Source of the DNA: Kordiimonadaceae bacterium
GTDB lineage: Bacteria; Pseudomonadota; Alphaproteobacteria; Sphingomonadales; Kordiimonadaceae
NCBI GenBank assembly: GCA_017640725.1
Contig: JAEPQB010000001.1
Location: forward strand, 930,001 to 994,000
Length of the DNA: 64,000 nt
Direction: 5' to 3'
In this document: positions 46,802 to 55,459 of the stretch, piece after piece
Numbering within the stretch: position 1 is the stretch's first letter
How the letters are laid out: the number at the start of each line of letters is the position of its first letter
The notes under the pieces: generated by a model
What the model saw: only the letters and a program-made list of their open reading frames with translations
Told to the model about the DNA's origin: nothing
Database searches by the model: none
Made by a program: the position numbers and the translations under genes

Positions 46802-47194
46802 CTAGTCTTCTAGAGCTCTCAGCTCCCGCTCCAGCTTGAAGCGCTTGCTTGTCATATAAGCTTCCATCTCGCTGGTGCGGCGCTCTATGTCGCGGAACCG
46901 GCGACGCAGTTCAGCTGCTGTGTAATCCGGCGACTTGCGGGTTTGCTTCCAAAATTGCTCTTCGCGTTCATCCTCGTAGAGGTCCCTGGGCTTTGGGTCC
47001 AAATACATCGCACAGATGATGTAGCCGATGACAAAGGGCCAAATGCCAGTGAAGAGGCAGCCAACAATGGTAAGTCCACGCACGAGGCTGACATTCACAT
47101 CGAAATAGTCAGCCATTCCCGCACACACCCCGGCAATTTTGCCTTGTTTTGGGTTTTTATAGAGGCGCGTTGGGCTTTTCTTAAAACTTGTCAT
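46802..47194 (-). CDS. pspC: Phage shock protein C
   Basis: A 130-residue inner-membrane protein. The PspC domain is RLYKNPKQGKIAGVCAGMADYFDVNVSLVRGLTIVGCLFTGIWPFVIGYIICAMYL, followed by a charged coiled C-terminal tail (AAELRRRFRDIERRTSEMEAYM). The start is ATG 47194, which begins the domain and overlaps the end of pspB by 14 bases; the open frame extends upstream only as an antisense-free shadow of pspB. With PspB it senses envelope stress and recruits PspA. Confidence 0.92.
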   Translation of the reverse strand: MTSFKKSPTRLYKNPKQGKIAGVCAGMADYFDVNVSLVRGLTIVGCLFTGIWPFVIGYIICAMYLDPKPRDLYEDEREEQFWKQTRKSPDYTAAELRRRFRDIERRTSEMEAYMTSKRFKLERELRALED

Positions 47195-47411
47195 TGTGGC
47201 GGCTCCTCCAATCTGGCACTTCGTCATCCATGATGCGTTCCATGGTGCGCAGGCGGTCTTCCAATCGGTCTGCGGAGTTGCGCAGATCCGACAAAGACGC
47301 TTCATCCTCTGGTGAAATTCCCTTCATGGTTTTCCATTTGGTCACATAGTGAAAAACGATCCAGAGCGGGATTACGACGGTGAAAAGTAAGATTCCAATT
47401 ACGTCAGGCAT
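47181..47411 (-). CDS. pspB: Phage shock protein B
   Basis: A 76-residue protein with one N-terminal transmembrane helix (GILLFTVVIPLWIVFHYVTKW) and a Glu/Asp/Arg-rich amphipathic helix (EDEASLSDLRNSADRLEDRLRTMERIM), the classic PspB layout. Its end overlaps the pspC start. It follows pspA by 72 bases that contain a stable hairpin. Confidence 0.9.
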   Translation of the reverse strand: MPDVIGILLFTVVIPLWIVFHYVTKWKTMKGISPEDEASLSDLRNSADRLEDRLRTMERIMDDEVPDWRSRHNDKF

Positions 47412-47448
47412 TGTTTCCAGCTTTCTTATTTTTAGTTCTTGTTCCCCT

Positions 47449-47473
47449 GGCGCCCGAAACTAGCCCGGGCGCC
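47449..47473 (-). other. Intercistronic hairpin between pspA and pspB
   Basis: GGCGCCCG (47449-47456) and CGGGCGCC (47466-47473) make a perfect 8-bp stem with a nine-base loop. No T-run follows on the minus strand, so it looks like an RNA processing or partial-attenuation hairpin that could raise PspA over PspB and PspC. Confidence 0.55.
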
Positions 47474-47483
47474 GATTGCCTAC

Positions 47484-48203
47484 TTATTTGGAAGCAGCTT
47501 TTTTGGCTTTTGCTTTTGGCGCTGCTTTTTTGTTGTCATTGGCTTCGCCAGACGCTTTTGCTTTCAGAGCCTCGAGCTCTTTTTCGATATCGTCGTCAGC
47601 CTCAAGGCCTGCGATTTCTTCTGCCAGAGATTGCTCTTTGCCAAGCTCCATCGATTCTGCTTCTGCTTCCAAACGGTCAAGGCGCGCGTCTACTTTGTCA
47701 AACCGATCAAACGCATCCTGTATGCGGTTGTCTGTAAGGTTCTTGCGAACCCGCACTGTGTTTGAAGCCGCTTTGTGACGTGACTGGATCGCAGCTTTCT
47801 TGGCACGAGCTTCGCGCAGTTTGGCATCCAGTTTAATAACATCTTCTTCGTTGCGCTTCAGCGCTTCTTCAAGATGTTTGGCTTCCTCAGTGAGATGAGC
47901 TTCCATGTCAGCAAGCTTTGATTTCTCAATCAGGGCACCTTTTGCCAGATCGTCACGACCTTTGCTGATGGCCAGCTCCGCCTTCTTCTCCCAGTCGGCT
48001 TGCGCTTTATGGAGTTTTGCGAGGCGGCGGTTGATGTCTTTCTGGTCTGCAATTGTTTTTGCAGCACTAGAACGGACTTCCACCAGCGTGTCTTCCATTT
48101 CCTGGATGACCATACGGATGATTTTTTCAGGGTCTTCCGCCGAATCCAGAATGGCGTTGATGTTAGAATTTACGATGTCTGTCAGGCGGGAAAAAATACC
48201 CAT
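47484..48203 (-). CDS. pspA: Phage shock protein A
   Basis: A 239-residue ESCRT-III-like coiled-coil protein that stabilises stressed membranes and inhibits PspF. GIFSRLTDIVNSNINAILDSAEDPEKIIRMVIQEMEDTLVEVRSSAAKTIADQK is the N-terminal amphipathic helix and first hairpin. Long Glu/Lys/Ala coiled coils run to residue 215, and a basic Lys/Ala tail ends it. The start is ATG 48203 with AAGGAAAA upstream. Transcription probably begins at the sigma-54 promoter at 48619-48634, giving a leader of about 400 bases. Confidence 0.94.
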   Translation of the reverse strand: MGIFSRLTDIVNSNINAILDSAEDPEKIIRMVIQEMEDTLVEVRSSAAKTIADQKDINRRLAKLHKAQADWEKKAELAISKGRDDLAKGALIEKSKLADMEAHLTEEAKHLEEALKRNEEDVIKLDAKLREARAKKAAIQSRHKAASNTVRVRKNLTDNRIQDAFDRFDKVDARLDRLEAEAESMELGKEQSLAEEIAGLEADDDIEKELEALKAKASGEANDNKKAAPKAKAKKAASK

Positions 48204-48358
48204 TTTCTGTTTTCCTTTCACTGTTCCTCGCGTGTGTCCCGGGCTTTGTTGGCCATCTTTTTGGACGTTCCGTGGGCGCTACCTCTTGAGCCTTTTGGCT
48301 TCTTGTTCAGCTCCCCCGACCCTTCGCTGTCGTACTCGGGCCTTGTGGATCTCTGGTT

Positions 48359-48523
48359 TTAGTTACGGTGTACTTTCACTGGAGAAGCCGCCACCATTTT
48401 CCCCTGAAGGGTGCGGTAGATGCTCCGGCGCTCGAGTACTGAACCTGCAATCACACCGGCAAAGCGATTTGCGAGCTGGCGCATGTTCGTTGTCGTTAGT
48501 GGTTGTAAGATCAGTCCGCTCAT
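48359..48523 (-). CDS. Small ORF in the psp leader (54 codons), unknown
   Basis: ATG 48523 (minus strand) opens a 54-codon frame that begins MSGLILQPLTTTNMRQLANR and ends VKVHRN before TAA. AAGGGAA lies 8 bases upstream of the ATG at good spacing. It is downstream of the sigma-54 promoter and in front of pspA, on the same strand. The middle could form an amphipathic helix (NMRQLANRFAGVIAGSVLERR). After the TAA the same frame stays open for 46 more charged codons to TGA at 48218-48220. It may be a stress-induced small protein, or a longer gene broken by a stop. No family recognised. Confidence 0.45.
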   Translation of the reverse strand: MSGLILQPLTTTNMRQLANRFAGVIAGSVLERRSIYRTLQGKMVAASPVKVHRN

Positions 48524-48618
48524 TTTTCTTATTCCCTTGATCCGTGTTCGCTGTCGTTTGGTTTCGCTGTCTTTTTTTGTTGTGCTCCCCAGTTTTCCGG
48601 GTGAACGGTTCTTTTAAT

Positions 48619-48634
48619 AGCAGGAGGCGTGCCA
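48619..48634 (-). promoter_or_regulatory. Sigma-54 promoter of the psp operon
   Basis: On the minus strand the sequence reads TGGCACGCCTCCTGCT, matching the -24/-12 consensus TGGCACG-N4-TTGC[AT] at all but one conserved base, with correct spacing. It lies between divergent pspF and pspA, as expected for a PspF-driven operon. The transcript would start near 48608. Confidence 0.82.
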
Positions 48635-48676
48635 GTTTTTGAAAATCTTATAAGTTGTTGTTTTTATTGTGTTTAT

Positions 48677-48694
48677 TTTTGCTCGCTAGCAAAA
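48677..48694. promoter_or_regulatory. Candidate PspF enhancer site
   Basis: TTTTGCT-CGCT-AGCAAAA is a perfect 7-bp inverted repeat about 70-85 bases upstream of the predicted psp start. A looser pair, GGTGAAAAA (48697-48705) and TTTTTCACC (48734-48742), lies next to it. Position suits an upstream activator site for PspF; identity is inferred. Confidence 0.4.
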
Positions 48695-48757
48695 TTGGTG
48701 AAAAATACTAAAAATAATTACTAACATTTGGTTTTTTTCACCATATATTAGTTGTCG

Positions 48758-49783
48758 ATGAATCAGCCTGATCAAATAATTGGCTCCTCGCCCACATTCC
48801 TCGACCTGATGGACAAAGTCAGCCGTGCTGCACCGCTTGACCGACCACTGCTCGTCGTGGGTGAACGCGGCACTGGCAAAGAGATGATCGCCGCCCGCCT
48901 GCATTTCCTCTCGCAGCGCTGGAACCAGGTGTTTCAAAAAATGAACTGCGCGGCACTGGCGCCCACCCTTCTTGAGAGCGAGCTGTTTGGCTATGAGCCC
49001 GGCGCCTTTACCGGTGCCCGTACCCGGCGGGCTGGGCGGTTTGAAGCAGCCAACAATGGCAGCCTGTTTCTTGACGAAATCGGCACGATGGCGATGGAGG
49101 CGCAAGAGAAGCTGTTGCGTGTGATTGAATACGGCGAGTTTGAACGCGTTGGCGGCACAGAGACAATCACGGTTGATGTTCGCGTGGTTGGCGCCACCAA
49201 CATCGACCTGCCAGCGGCAGCCGATGCGGGCCAGTTTCGTCATGATCTGCTGGACCGGCTTGCATTCGACGTGATTACCGTGCCGCCCCTCAGGGAACGG
49301 CGGGACGACATCATATTGCTCGCCAACCATTTTGGCATGGCCATGGCGCGTGAGCTGGAGTGGCTAACCTTCCCAGGCTTTTCAGGCAAAGCGCACGAAG
49401 AGATGCTCGATCATGATTGGCCTGGCAATATCCGCGAACTGAAGAATGTGGTTGAACGCGCAGTTTACTGCCAGTGGGACGGGGAACAGCCCGTGTGTGG
49501 GCTTGTTTTTGATCCCTTTGACAGCCCTTATCGCCCTCCCGCTGCTCTCGGGGGCATCAAGGAAGACCGCCCTGCCAGCGAACCCGCGGGTCAAAATGCG
49601 AAGCCAAAACTCCCGACTGAGCCTCAGGACATGAAGCAAGCATTGCATCACCATGAACGCGCGCTTTTAGAGCAAGCAATGGAGCAGTGTCGGTTCAATC
49701 AGCGCGCCGCCGCGAAATGGCTAAACCTGAGTTATGACCAACTCCGGCACGGCCTCAAAAAACACGGACTCATCGGTTCGTGA
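48758..49783 (+). CDS. pspF: Psp operon transcriptional activator PspF (sigma-54 AAA+ activator)
   Basis: A 341-residue enhancer-binding protein. Walker A is VVGERGTGKEMIAA, the sigma-54 contact loop is YEPGAFTGARTRRAGRFEAANNGS, and Walker B is LFLDEIG. R-fingers lie in FRHDLLDRLAFDVITVPPLRERRDDI. The C-terminal Fis-type HTH is FNQRAAAKWLNLSYDQLRHGLKKHG. It has no N-terminal sensor domain, as in E. coli PspF, where PspA supplies negative control. ATG 48758 is chosen; TTG 48752 is the alternative. Confidence 0.93.
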   Translation: MNQPDQIIGSSPTFLDLMDKVSRAAPLDRPLLVVGERGTGKEMIAARLHFLSQRWNQVFQKMNCAALAPTLLESELFGYEPGAFTGARTRRAGRFEAANNGSLFLDEIGTMAMEAQEKLLRVIEYGEFERVGGTETITVDVRVVGATNIDLPAAADAGQFRHDLLDRLAFDVITVPPLRERRDDIILLANHFGMAMARELEWLTFPGFSGKAHEEMLDHDWPGNIRELKNVVERAVYCQWDGEQPVCGLVFDPFDSPYRPPAALGGIKEDRPASEPAGQNAKPKLPTEPQDMKQALHHHERALLEQAMEQCRFNQRAAAKWLNLSYDQLRHGLKKHGLIGS

Positions 49784-49819
49784 CTTGTGCTCGCGCAAGC
49801 AACTGCTCATAGTGCAGAC

Positions 49820-50158
49820 ATGGCTGAGAATGTGTTCATCAAAAAGCGCCAAAAAGAGCGGCGCAAACAGACTTTCCTGACAGTCAAGCTTATCCTGCGC
49901 CTTGTGGTCGCCAGTGTGTTGATGTGGCTTGGCTTGGTTTATTTTGTTGGTGATACCAGCGAGGGCCAGTGTGTTGGCGGCGCGTGTGAAGCGGAATACA
50001 CATTGGCAACTTATGTCATTGCCGGACTAATCATGTTGCTGGCCGTTATGGCGCTTGGGGCGCTTGTGGGTTCGCTGATCAGTTATCTGCGCCGTAGTCG
50101 TTCAGCCGAGAGCTTTTCAAAGTTCGTTGATCAGCCAGACAAAGATCCGCGTTCGTAG
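49820..50158 (+). CDS. Small two-helix membrane protein, unknown
   Basis: A 112-residue protein from ATG 49820. A basic N-terminus (IKKRQKERRKQ) precedes a first helix (LRLVVASVLMWLGLVYFVG), an outer loop with two Cys (GQCVGGACEAEY), a second helix (YVIAGLIMLLAVMALGALVGSLISYL) and a basic tail. Positive-inside bias puts both ends in the cytoplasm. It lies 36 bases after pspF on the same strand, so it may share its transcript. I do not recognise a family. Confidence 0.65.
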   Translation: MAENVFIKKRQKERRKQTFLTVKLILRLVVASVLMWLGLVYFVGDTSEGQCVGGACEAEYTLATYVIAGLIMLLAVMALGALVGSLISYLRRSRSAESFSKFVDQPDKDPRS

Positions 50159-50174
50159 CCTTTTTTTGGAGAGG

Positions 50175-51515
50175 CTATTCCGCAGGCTGAGGGCGCGCGG
50201 GCGGTGCCCCGGGTCGCCATTTCTCTTTGGGCCCTGTATTGATGATCGACTTTTTCTCGATTTTGGTGACCCCTTTTTCCACCATGCGGTCACCAACAAC
50301 ACGGCACAGGATCACCGTAATGAGTAGATGATAGAAAAAGTCAAAGGCGGCAATATTCACCGTTATGCCGCCAACGGCATACGCCAGGAAACTCAGCTGC
50401 ACGCCGCCCGCCATATCGCCGATCCATTCCGTTTCCTTATATTGCCGGAACATTTTAGCTGTCGTGCCCGCGGCAAACCAGCCGACAAACAAAAGGGTCA
50501 GGAAGAAAAACAGTCCGAAGTACCCATGCTCACCAAGAACCTCATAATAAATGGAATGCGGAGCTTTCATGCGGTACCCGAATGGCATGTATTCATCCGA
50601 CAGCGCACGGTAATAAAACACATTGAAGCCGCCACCCACAATCGGATGATCTGCCGCCACATTGGTTGAAAATTTCCACATGCCCACGCGCCCGAGGAAA
50701 CTGTCATCGTCGGTGGCGTTTTCGGTGGACTGCATCCGGTCCATCCAGCTCTCTGGCATGAAGTTAACAGCGCCGATTGCAAGCGGGATTGCGATAGCCA
50801 ACAGCAGAAACCGCCGCCGACTTTTCATCAAAAACATGAATAAGACAGCGGCCAATGCCACAAACCCGCCGCGGGATTGTGTACCAATCGCGGCAAACGG
50901 TACCAGCGTCGCCGCACCAATTGCCGGCCACTTGAACAGTCTGTGCGGCGGATGTTTGACGAAATATAGGGAGAGCGGAAACAACATTGCCATCGCCATC
51001 GACAGCTGATTGTTATCGCCCATCATGCCGCCAGCGCCCTGCACACGGTTGCCACCCCCGGTCAAAAGCGTGAAGGCACCGCCCTTGATGGCAATGAACA
51101 AGAGCGACACGACCATGACATAGAAAAAACCCTTCAGTCTGTTTGGTGACTGCATCACCATCACGGACACCAGTGCAAAGGCAATCATCTTCATAAACTG
51201 GATGATTTTCGGTTCGCCAACAGTGTGATTGAACGCGAATATATAGGTGACGATGGTCCATAAAACATACGTCAGCAGGGCAATCATAATCGGGTGTTCA
51301 AACGGAAAACGTTTGGGTTCGCGTGCAATCACCAACCCGGCAGCAGTCAATCCCCCAACAAGTACAAGAAAGGGGAAAGACTGAGCAAAACCGTAGGTAT
51401 AGGCGTGAGGGTTCATATGCGATACCCAGTTCCAAACCAACACACCAATGTGCGGTTTGAACAGCATCACAGGCATCCAAACAAAAATCAGCAATGCTAC
51501 AAGGGCGCTGCGCAT
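50175..51515 (-). CDS. O-ligase, exosortase A-associated type
   Basis: A 446-residue polytopic protein of the Wzy/O-antigen-ligase fold. The N-terminal KPHIGVLVWNWVSHMNPHAYTYGFAQSFPF is characteristic of the putative O-glycosylation ligases linked to exosortase A (PEP-CTERM) systems. Later come GTQSRGGFVALAAVLFMF, DHPIVGGGFNVF and the periplasmic APHSIYYEVLGEHGYFGLF with the usual catalytic-loop His. It would transfer lipid-linked glycans to protein or lipid acceptors in the periplasm. No exosortase or glycosyltransferase is in the window. Confidence 0.82.
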   Translation of the reverse strand: MRSALVALLIFVWMPVMLFKPHIGVLVWNWVSHMNPHAYTYGFAQSFPFLVLVGGLTAAGLVIAREPKRFPFEHPIMIALLTYVLWTIVTYIFAFNHTVGEPKIIQFMKMIAFALVSVMVMQSPNRLKGFFYVMVVSLLFIAIKGGAFTLLTGGGNRVQGAGGMMGDNNQLSMAMAMLFPLSLYFVKHPPHRLFKWPAIGAATLVPFAAIGTQSRGGFVALAAVLFMFLMKSRRRFLLLAIAIPLAIGAVNFMPESWMDRMQSTENATDDDSFLGRVGMWKFSTNVAADHPIVGGGFNVFYYRALSDEYMPFGYRMKAPHSIYYEVLGEHGYFGLFFFLTLLFVGWFAAGTTAKMFRQYKETEWIGDMAGGVQLSFLAYAVGGITVNIAAFDFFYHLLITVILCRVVGDRMVEKGVTKIEKKSIINTGPKEKWRPGAPPARPQPAE

Positions 51516-51632
51516 GGAAATTGCCTCACTTCAATTCACCTTATTGTGCCGTTTTCATGCCCCGCGTGCAAGTTTCTGCGCTTGACATGAAAGTGGCCGC
51601 GCCTAGCATGACCCGACACGGGAGGGCTGATC

Positions 51633-53351
51633 ATGAAGTTTTTGTCACGATTAATAATGACCATTTCTACTGCTTTGTGGGCGTTGACTCAAAGCAGTTT
51701 CGCGCAAGAAACACTTCAAAACGCAAGTGACGATGCCGAACCGCTCGTGGTGGCCGACCTGATTATCTGGGGCGGCACCATTTATACCGCCGAAGATAGC
51801 GGTCCAACGGCAGAAGCGGTTGCAGTACAAAACGGACGTATCATTTTTGTCGGAGCACGTAGCGGTGCTGAAGGCTATCTCACCCCTCAAACTCAAATCG
51901 TCGACCTTGAAGGCGCATCGCTTTACCCCGGCTTTACCGATGCACACGCACACCTATCGGGCATTGGCGCACGGGAACTTTCGTTAAACCTGGAGGGCGT
52001 CGCCTCCCTGAAGGCTTTGCAGCAATCCTTGTCCGACTATGCAGCCGCAAACCCGGAGCAAACTGTGGTGGTTGGTCGTGGCTGGATCGAAACCCACTGG
52101 CCGGAGGAGCGCTTTCCCTCGCGCTGGGACCTGGATGACGTTGTCAGCGACCGGCCTGTTATTTTGTTCCGCGCTGATGGTCACGCTGCGGTTGTGAATA
52201 CAGCTGCCCTGACGGCCGCCAGCATTACTGGCGAAACACCAGACCCCTTCGGCGGGGCCGTTCAAAAAAATGCACTCAATGAACCGAACGGCATGCTGAT
52301 CGACACAGCCATGGGGCTGGTGCGCGGCTTGATCCCGGCCCCCACAGAAGCGGATGTGGCGGAACAGCTTTCTGTTGGTGGCAGAGTGTACGCAGAATAT
52401 GGCTGGACCGGCCTGCACAATATGTCGGTTAGCTGGCAAGAGGTTGACCTGCTCGAGAGCCTTTCAGACCGCGGTGATTTTTCTATCCGCGTTTATAATT
52501 CAGTGAACCCGGAGCATGCGAACGACCTATTTGAAGGAGGGTGGCGCGCCAATGAAAACAGGCGCATCATCACCCGTGCAATCAAACTCTATATGGATGG
52601 GGCGCTCGGGTCTCGCGGTGCAGCGCTTCTGGAACCCTATGCTGACGCAAACAGCACCGGTCTCATACTTTCCAAAGCCGAAGAAGTGTTGCCCATTATG
52701 GAAACGGCGTTACGTGCCGGCGTGCAAATTAACATGCATGCCATCGGTGACCTTGGAAACCGGCAACTTCTCGACTGGTTTGAACAAAGCTTCAATACGG
52801 TACCAGCCGAGGAAAGAGCCGTTGCTACGCCCAGGTGGCGTGATGAGCATACCCAGATTGTGCACCCTGATGACATCCCACGCTATGCCCAGCTTGGCGT
52901 CATCCCGTCCATGCAACCAAGCCACGCGATTGGTGATTTGCACTTTGCAACTGACCGGTTAGGCGATGAGCGACTGGACGGGGCCTATGCATGGCAAAGT
53001 TTCCTGGACACCGGCGTGATCATTGCGGGCGGATCTGATGCGCCCGTTGAACGTGGTGACCCTTTGATTGAGTTTTATGCCGCAACAGCACGGCGCGACC
53101 TCAATGGATACCAGGGTGAGAACTGGCGCCCTGAAGAAGCCTTAACACGCGCCGAGGCGCTCAAAATGTTTACGCTTTGGCCTGCGATTGCGTCCTTTGC
53201 GGAAGACGAAATTGGCACCATCGCTGTCGGTAAAAAGGCTGACCTCACAGCATTCAACATAGACCTGATGACAGCCCCAGAAGCGGATATTCCAAAGGGT
53301 CGTGCAGTGCTCACAGTTGTCGATGGTGAGATCGTTTACCAGGCACCATAA
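51633..53351 (+). CDS. Exported YtcJ-like amidohydrolase
   Basis: A 572-residue metal-dependent hydrolase with a signal peptide (SRLIMTISTALWALTQSSFAQ). The composite N-terminal beta sandwich (LIIWGGTIYTAEDSGPTAEAVAVQNGRIIFVG) leads to GFTDAHAHLSG, the HxH metal pair. ALGSRGAALLEPY, NMHAIGDLGNRQ, the H of RWRDEHTQIVHPDD and GGSDAPVERGDP complete the YtcJ-type (amidohydrolase_3) site. The natural substrate is unknown; relatives cleave N-acyl or cyclic amides. A terminator follows. Confidence 0.9.
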   Translation: MKFLSRLIMTISTALWALTQSSFAQETLQNASDDAEPLVVADLIIWGGTIYTAEDSGPTAEAVAVQNGRIIFVGARSGAEGYLTPQTQIVDLEGASLYPGFTDAHAHLSGIGARELSLNLEGVASLKALQQSLSDYAAANPEQTVVVGRGWIETHWPEERFPSRWDLDDVVSDRPVILFRADGHAAVVNTAALTAASITGETPDPFGGAVQKNALNEPNGMLIDTAMGLVRGLIPAPTEADVAEQLSVGGRVYAEYGWTGLHNMSVSWQEVDLLESLSDRGDFSIRVYNSVNPEHANDLFEGGWRANENRRIITRAIKLYMDGALGSRGAALLEPYADANSTGLILSKAEEVLPIMETALRAGVQINMHAIGDLGNRQLLDWFEQSFNTVPAEERAVATPRWRDEHTQIVHPDDIPRYAQLGVIPSMQPSHAIGDLHFATDRLGDERLDGAYAWQSFLDTGVIIAGGSDAPVERGDPLIEFYAATARRDLNGYQGENWRPEEALTRAEALKMFTLWPAIASFAEDEIGTIAVGKKADLTAFNIDLMTAPEADIPKGRAVLTVVDGEIVYQAP

Positions 53352-53352
53352 A

Positions 53353-53378
53353 AAAAGGGCCCGACTGAGGGCCCTTTT
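53353..53378. terminator. Bidirectional Rho-independent terminator
   Basis: AAAAGGGCCC and GGGCCCTTTT form a 10-bp stem around GACTGA, between the convergent amidohydrolase and S9 peptidase genes. T-runs follow on both strands. Confidence 0.88.
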
Positions 53379-53398
53379 CACATCATTATTTGCCGGTT

Positions 53399-55459
53399 CT
53401 AGTTAGCGCCCGAGTGCGTTTCAAACCAGCCGAGAATGTTGCCAATCTTTTGCACCAGATTGGAGGGACGTCCAGCAATCCCATGACTGGCACCAGGCAC
53501 CCGCACCATCGCTGTTGGCACTTGCTGCAACTTAAGCGCTTTATAATATTGCTCGGTTTCTGACATCGGCGTGCGATGGTCCTGCTCACCCGTCAGCAAC
53601 ATTGTTGGTGTGGTTACGTTGCCTACAAGCGAAAGCGGCGAACGCTGCCAATAGTGGTCTGGTGCATTCCATGGCATATCCGGGAACCAATATTTGGTGA
53701 CCATTGCGCTGATGTCTGCAGTCAACACAAAGCTCGCCCAGTTAATAACGGGCTTGGCCACAACTGCGGCCCTGAACCGATTGGTTTTGCCGACAATCCA
53801 TGCCGTCAGCACACCGCCGCCGGAACCGCCTGTTACATAGAGCTGGTCCGTATCAATCGAGCCTTGAGCGATTGTGGCATCCACCAGATCCATCATGTCA
53901 TCATAGTCCTGGCTTGGATAATTATGGTGAATGAGGTTAGCAAATTCAGCGCCATAAGACGTACTGCCCCGCGGGTTGGTATAGAGCACGACATAGCCTT
54001 GGGAGGCCATCAATTGCACTTCTGTGCTGTAGCCAGGGCCATAAGCCGTATGCGGACCGCCGTGGATCTCCAGGATGAGCGGGTACTGTTTGCTGGGGTC
54101 AAAATCAGCAGGTTTAACGATCCAGCCTTCGACTTCGCGGCTGTCAAAGCTGGAGTTAACCGCAATACGCTCCACTTGCCCCATCGCCCGGGTACCAAGA
54201 ACATCTTCATTCAGTGTGGTGAGCTGAGTGACGGACCCAATACGATCGATAACAGCCAGGTCAGCGGGGCGATCAATTTTGGAAACCGTGAACACGAGGC
54301 GGCCATCCGGCGCGACCCGGTACGTCCCGCTAGCATAAGGGCGACCAAGAGATGTACCACCCAGCGCGTTGGTGATAATCCGGCCATTGCCAGCTAGGTT
54401 TGTAAAAGCGACCAGCTTTTTGCCGGACTCGTTATAGGAATAATAAAGGCCCGTGCCATCAGCATTCCATTGAACGTTGTTGACGCCGCGATCCAGATCG
54501 GGCGTGAGGTTTTGAATGCCACTGCCGTCCAGATTCATCACATACAAGGACGCGTTTTGATGGCTCATACCATTGTCGTCGTTGCCCACATACGCAATGC
54601 GACTTCCGTCAGGTGAGACAATCGGATTGGCGTCAGTCCCAGGCCTGTTTGTCAGCTGAGAGACACCTGACCCATCCAGTGCGAAGGCGTAAATCTCTCG
54701 CTCTCGTGGATTGAGCTCCCAGTCAGCGTAGCGATTGGCAGCGACCAGAACTGCGCTCGAATCCGGCATCCAGGCAATGGTGCCCGTGTGGTTGAAATTG
54801 CCGGTCGTTACTTGGCGGGGCGAACCACCATCTGCAGGCACCACAAATACATGGGTGTACCCGTTTGGAATGTAACCGGCACCGTCAAACCGATACCTCA
54901 GTTGGTCGATGACTTTAGCGTTCCCAGCCCATTTCGCGCCATTTGGCTTGCGCGGCATTGTGAAAAAAGACGGCCCTTTGCTGGGGGCAAACATGGTGAA
55001 AGCGAGGTGACGCCCGTCCGGTGACCAGCTGAGGTTCGCTGGCGAGCGCTCCAGGTCGGTTACGCGGGCTGTTGCACCTGTGTCGAGCCAACGGACATAA
55101 ACTTGGTTCTTGCCCTCAACTGACGAGACATACGCCATGCGTGTGCCATCAGGTGAAAATCGCGGCATGCGAAAATTGCTTTTGCCGGACAACAGTGGTC
55201 GGTGGTTGCTGCCGTCAAGCCCGACGGACCAGATGTTGCTGCGAACGCGATCGGTCATCACATCCATAGAGCGCCGCTCATATACAACGGCAGACCCGTC
55301 CGGTGTTATGCGAGGGCCAGCCGCATACTCAAGATTGAAAACATCTTCATATTTCAAGCCGCCTGGGACCGGCGTTGCCGTATCCGCAATGCCGGGCACA
55401 CTCGCTGCCGCAAACGACAGTGCCAAGGCCGCTCCTCTGATAATGTGTACTGGTCTCAT
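53399..55459 (-). CDS. Exported S9-family prolyl oligopeptidase-like peptidase
   Basis: A 686-residue protein with a signal peptide (RGAALALSFAAASVPGIA). A seven-bladed WD40-like propeller with TolB repeats follows (ITPDGSAVVYERR, FSPDGTRMAYVS, WSPDGRHLAF, SPDGSRIAYVGNDD). The alpha/beta hydrolase domain carries the nucleophile in YVTGGSGGGVLTAWIVG, Asp in LLTGEQDHRTPMSE and His in VRVPGASHGIAGRPSN. The start ATG 55459 has GGGGAG upstream. It likely trims short peptides in the periplasm (acylaminoacyl- or dipeptidyl-peptidase type). Confidence 0.92.
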   Translation of the reverse strand: MRPVHIIRGAALALSFAAASVPGIADTATPVPGGLKYEDVFNLEYAAGPRITPDGSAVVYERRSMDVMTDRVRSNIWSVGLDGSNHRPLLSGKSNFRMPRFSPDGTRMAYVSSVEGKNQVYVRWLDTGATARVTDLERSPANLSWSPDGRHLAFTMFAPSKGPSFFTMPRKPNGAKWAGNAKVIDQLRYRFDGAGYIPNGYTHVFVVPADGGSPRQVTTGNFNHTGTIAWMPDSSAVLVAANRYADWELNPREREIYAFALDGSGVSQLTNRPGTDANPIVSPDGSRIAYVGNDDNGMSHQNASLYVMNLDGSGIQNLTPDLDRGVNNVQWNADGTGLYYSYNESGKKLVAFTNLAGNGRIITNALGGTSLGRPYASGTYRVAPDGRLVFTVSKIDRPADLAVIDRIGSVTQLTTLNEDVLGTRAMGQVERIAVNSSFDSREVEGWIVKPADFDPSKQYPLILEIHGGPHTAYGPGYSTEVQLMASQGYVVLYTNPRGSTSYGAEFANLIHHNYPSQDYDDMMDLVDATIAQGSIDTDQLYVTGGSGGGVLTAWIVGKTNRFRAAVVAKPVINWASFVLTADISAMVTKYWFPDMPWNAPDHYWQRSPLSLVGNVTTPTMLLTGEQDHRTPMSETEQYYKALKLQQVPTAMVRVPGASHGIAGRPSNLVQKIGNILGWFETHSGAN

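Noticed and set aside
47905-48540. A 211-codon plus-strand frame across pspA and its leader
   Set aside because: Antisense to the PspA coiled coil; Ser/Arg-rich composition is a shadow. Its upstream part also covers the better-supported minus-strand small ORF.
50153-50190. A terminator between the convergent genes ending near 50158 and 50175
   Set aside because: TAGCC/GGCTA arms flank a T-rich loop, but the T-run is in the loop and not after the stem.
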